DNA from: Rhodococcus sp. KRD162 | GTDB lineage: Bacteria; Actinomycetota; Actinomycetes; Mycobacteriales; Mycobacteriaceae | NCBI RefSeq assembly: GCF_017168335.1 | Contig: NZ_JABFAU010000086.1 | Coordinates: 17,663-81,662 of the forward strand | Direction of reading: 5' to 3' | DNA length: 64,000 nucleotides | Part shown: one piece after another, positions 63,507 to 64,000 of the stretch | Numbering within the stretch: the stretch's first letter is position 1 | Layout of the letters: every line of letters starts with the position of its first letter | Notes under the pieces: model-generated | What the model was told of the DNA's origin: nothing | The model's input: the letters and a program-made list of their open reading frames with translations, nothing else | Database searches by the model: none | Program-made: the position numbers and the translations under genes

Positions 63507-63606
63507 GCAAAAGCGCGCGCGTTTGCTGAACGCGCGCGGATTGGTGTCGTGTGGGGTGGCGATTGTGCGCGCGTTTGACGATTCCGCGCGCGTCTGTGCC
63601 GCGGGG
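63507..63606 (+). repeat. 100-bp GC-rich direct repeat, copy 1
   Basis: Shares about 96 of 100 positions with the copy at 63681-63780. It contains an inverted repeat GCGCGCGTT/AACGCGCGC around a 5-base loop, a core GTGTGGGGTGGCGA (63549-63562) and further CGCGCG runs. It lies in the non-coding gap between the cyclase gene (ends 63447) and the rRNA terminator. Confidence 0.9.
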
Positions 63607-63680
63607 TAAGGGTCGAGGGCGCTCGGGGTGCGTGCAGCGGGTGATCCGTTGCGTGTGCCTGGGTCACTCCGGCCCCTGGC

Positions 63681-63780
63681 GCAAATGCGCGCGCGTTTGC
63701 TGAACGCGCGCGGATTGGTGTCGTGTGGGGTGGCGATTGTGCGCGCGTCTGACGATTGCGCGCGCGTCTGTGACGCGGGG
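63681..63780 (+). repeat. 100-bp GC-rich direct repeat, copy 2
   Basis: Second copy, 174 bases downstream of the first, with four substitutions. The core GTGTGGGGTGGCGA is at 63723-63736 and the same hairpin is present. No gene is seen between or around the copies. Confidence 0.9.
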
Positions 63781-63832
63781 GTGTGGTGGTCGCGGGGTGT
63801 GGTGCTGTGGGTGTGGGTGGTGTGGGGTGCAG

Positions 63833-63864
63833 AAAACCCCCAACCGGTGGTGGTTGGGGGTTTT
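63833..63864 (-). terminator. Terminator after the 5S rRNA gene
   Basis: AAAACCCCCAACC (63833-63845), a 6-base loop, then GGTTGGGGGTTTT (63852-63864): a perfect 13-bp stem ending in a T run on either strand. It is just downstream of the 5S gene on the minus strand and also faces the converging plus-strand genes. Confidence 0.9.
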
Positions 63865-63875
63865 CTGGAATGTGT

Positions 63876-63993
63876 GTTCGGCGGTGTCCTACTCTCCCAC
63901 ACCCTGTCGAGTGCAGTACCATCGGCGCTGGAGGGCTTAGCTTCCGGGTTCGGAATGGGTCCGGGCGTTTCCCCTCCGCTATGGCCGCCGTAA
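63876..63993 (-). rRNA. 5S ribosomal RNA
   Basis: On the minus strand the sequence begins TTACGGCGGCCATAGCGG, has the conserved CCCGGACCCATTCCGAAC and GAAGCTAAGCCC loops, and ends with GGGAGAGTAGGACACCGCC. Length about 118. It marks the 3' end of an rRNA operon whose 23S and 16S genes lie beyond the right edge. Ends are accurate to a few bases. Confidence 0.95.
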
Positions 63994-64000
63994 CTCTGTG

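Noticed and set aside
62361..63902. 513-residue minus-strand open frame
   Set aside because: Antisense to the cyclase gene and to the GC-rich repeats; no recognisable domain.

Overview
The window is high-GC actinobacterial DNA, most likely Rhodococcus or a close relative in the Nocardiaceae. The reasons are GTG/TTG starts, pervasive ATGA/GTGA overlaps, a DUF222-HNH (13E12-type) gene, LpqN-like and WXG/EspC-like proteins, and a typical actinobacterial 5S rRNA. The genus call is inference; no long marker gene is present.

Layout. (1) 1-11198 (minus): a nonribosomal peptide synthetase (NRPS) locus with one partial and one complete NRPS, a TauD/SyrP-like Fe(II)/2-oxoglutarate dioxygenase between them, and a 56-residue membrane peptide upstream. 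(2) 11342-14316: a double palindromic operator, a UbiA prenyltransferase and a histidine kinase/response regulator pair. (3) 14368-17582: a monooxygenase remnant, a lipase-like hydrolase, an exported acetamidase/formamidase and a small membrane protein. (4) 17624-23175 (minus): a complete peptide-type ABC importer operon. (5) 23496-34587: mixed housekeeping and unknown genes (GIY-YIG-like protein, gamma-glutamylcyclotransferase, DUF4185, peptide deformylase, DUF222-HNH, DUF2231, UvrA-like ATPase, iron/B12-type binding lipoprotein) and a 22-bp tandem repeat. (6) 34589-37357 (minus): a tightly overlapped four-gene type VII secretion module whose WXG protein ends in a glycine-zipper domain. (7) 37632-50602: an MFS exporter, then a long minus-strand pyridine-ring catabolic cluster (XdhC, CoxG, three-subunit molybdenum hydroxylase, NiaP-like transporter, NicC-like monooxygenase, NicX-like 2,5-dihydroxypyridine dioxygenase, amidase, flavin reductase, formamidase), with a divergent LacI regulator. 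(8) 51743-55930 (minus): a GntR regulator, ADP-ribosylglycohydrolase-like enzyme, NCS1 nucleobase permease and PfkB kinase, which looks like a nucleoside-scavenging module. (9) 56205-63447: pyruvate oxidase, TerD-like protein, DinB, DoxX-like protein, IPNS-like dioxygenase, SIMPL protein, and a deletion junction joining a DUF2071 gene head to an N-truncated adenylate cyclase. (10) 63507-63993: two 100-bp GC-rich repeats, a terminator and the 5S gene that ends an rRNA operon running in from the right edge.

How the genes work together. The NRPS line reads C-A-T-C-A-T-E-C, then A in the next protein; one A domain has a hydroxyornithine-like pocket, suggesting a hydroxamate siderophore-like peptide. 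The catabolic cluster can be read as nicotinate uptake, ring hydroxylation, decarboxylative hydroxylation to 2,5-dihydroxypyridine, ring opening, and deamidation/deformylation. Two similar palindromic sites, one before each half of the catabolic operon, are probable sites for the LacI protein. The neighbouring nucleoside module could feed a pyridine riboside into the same pathway (speculative).
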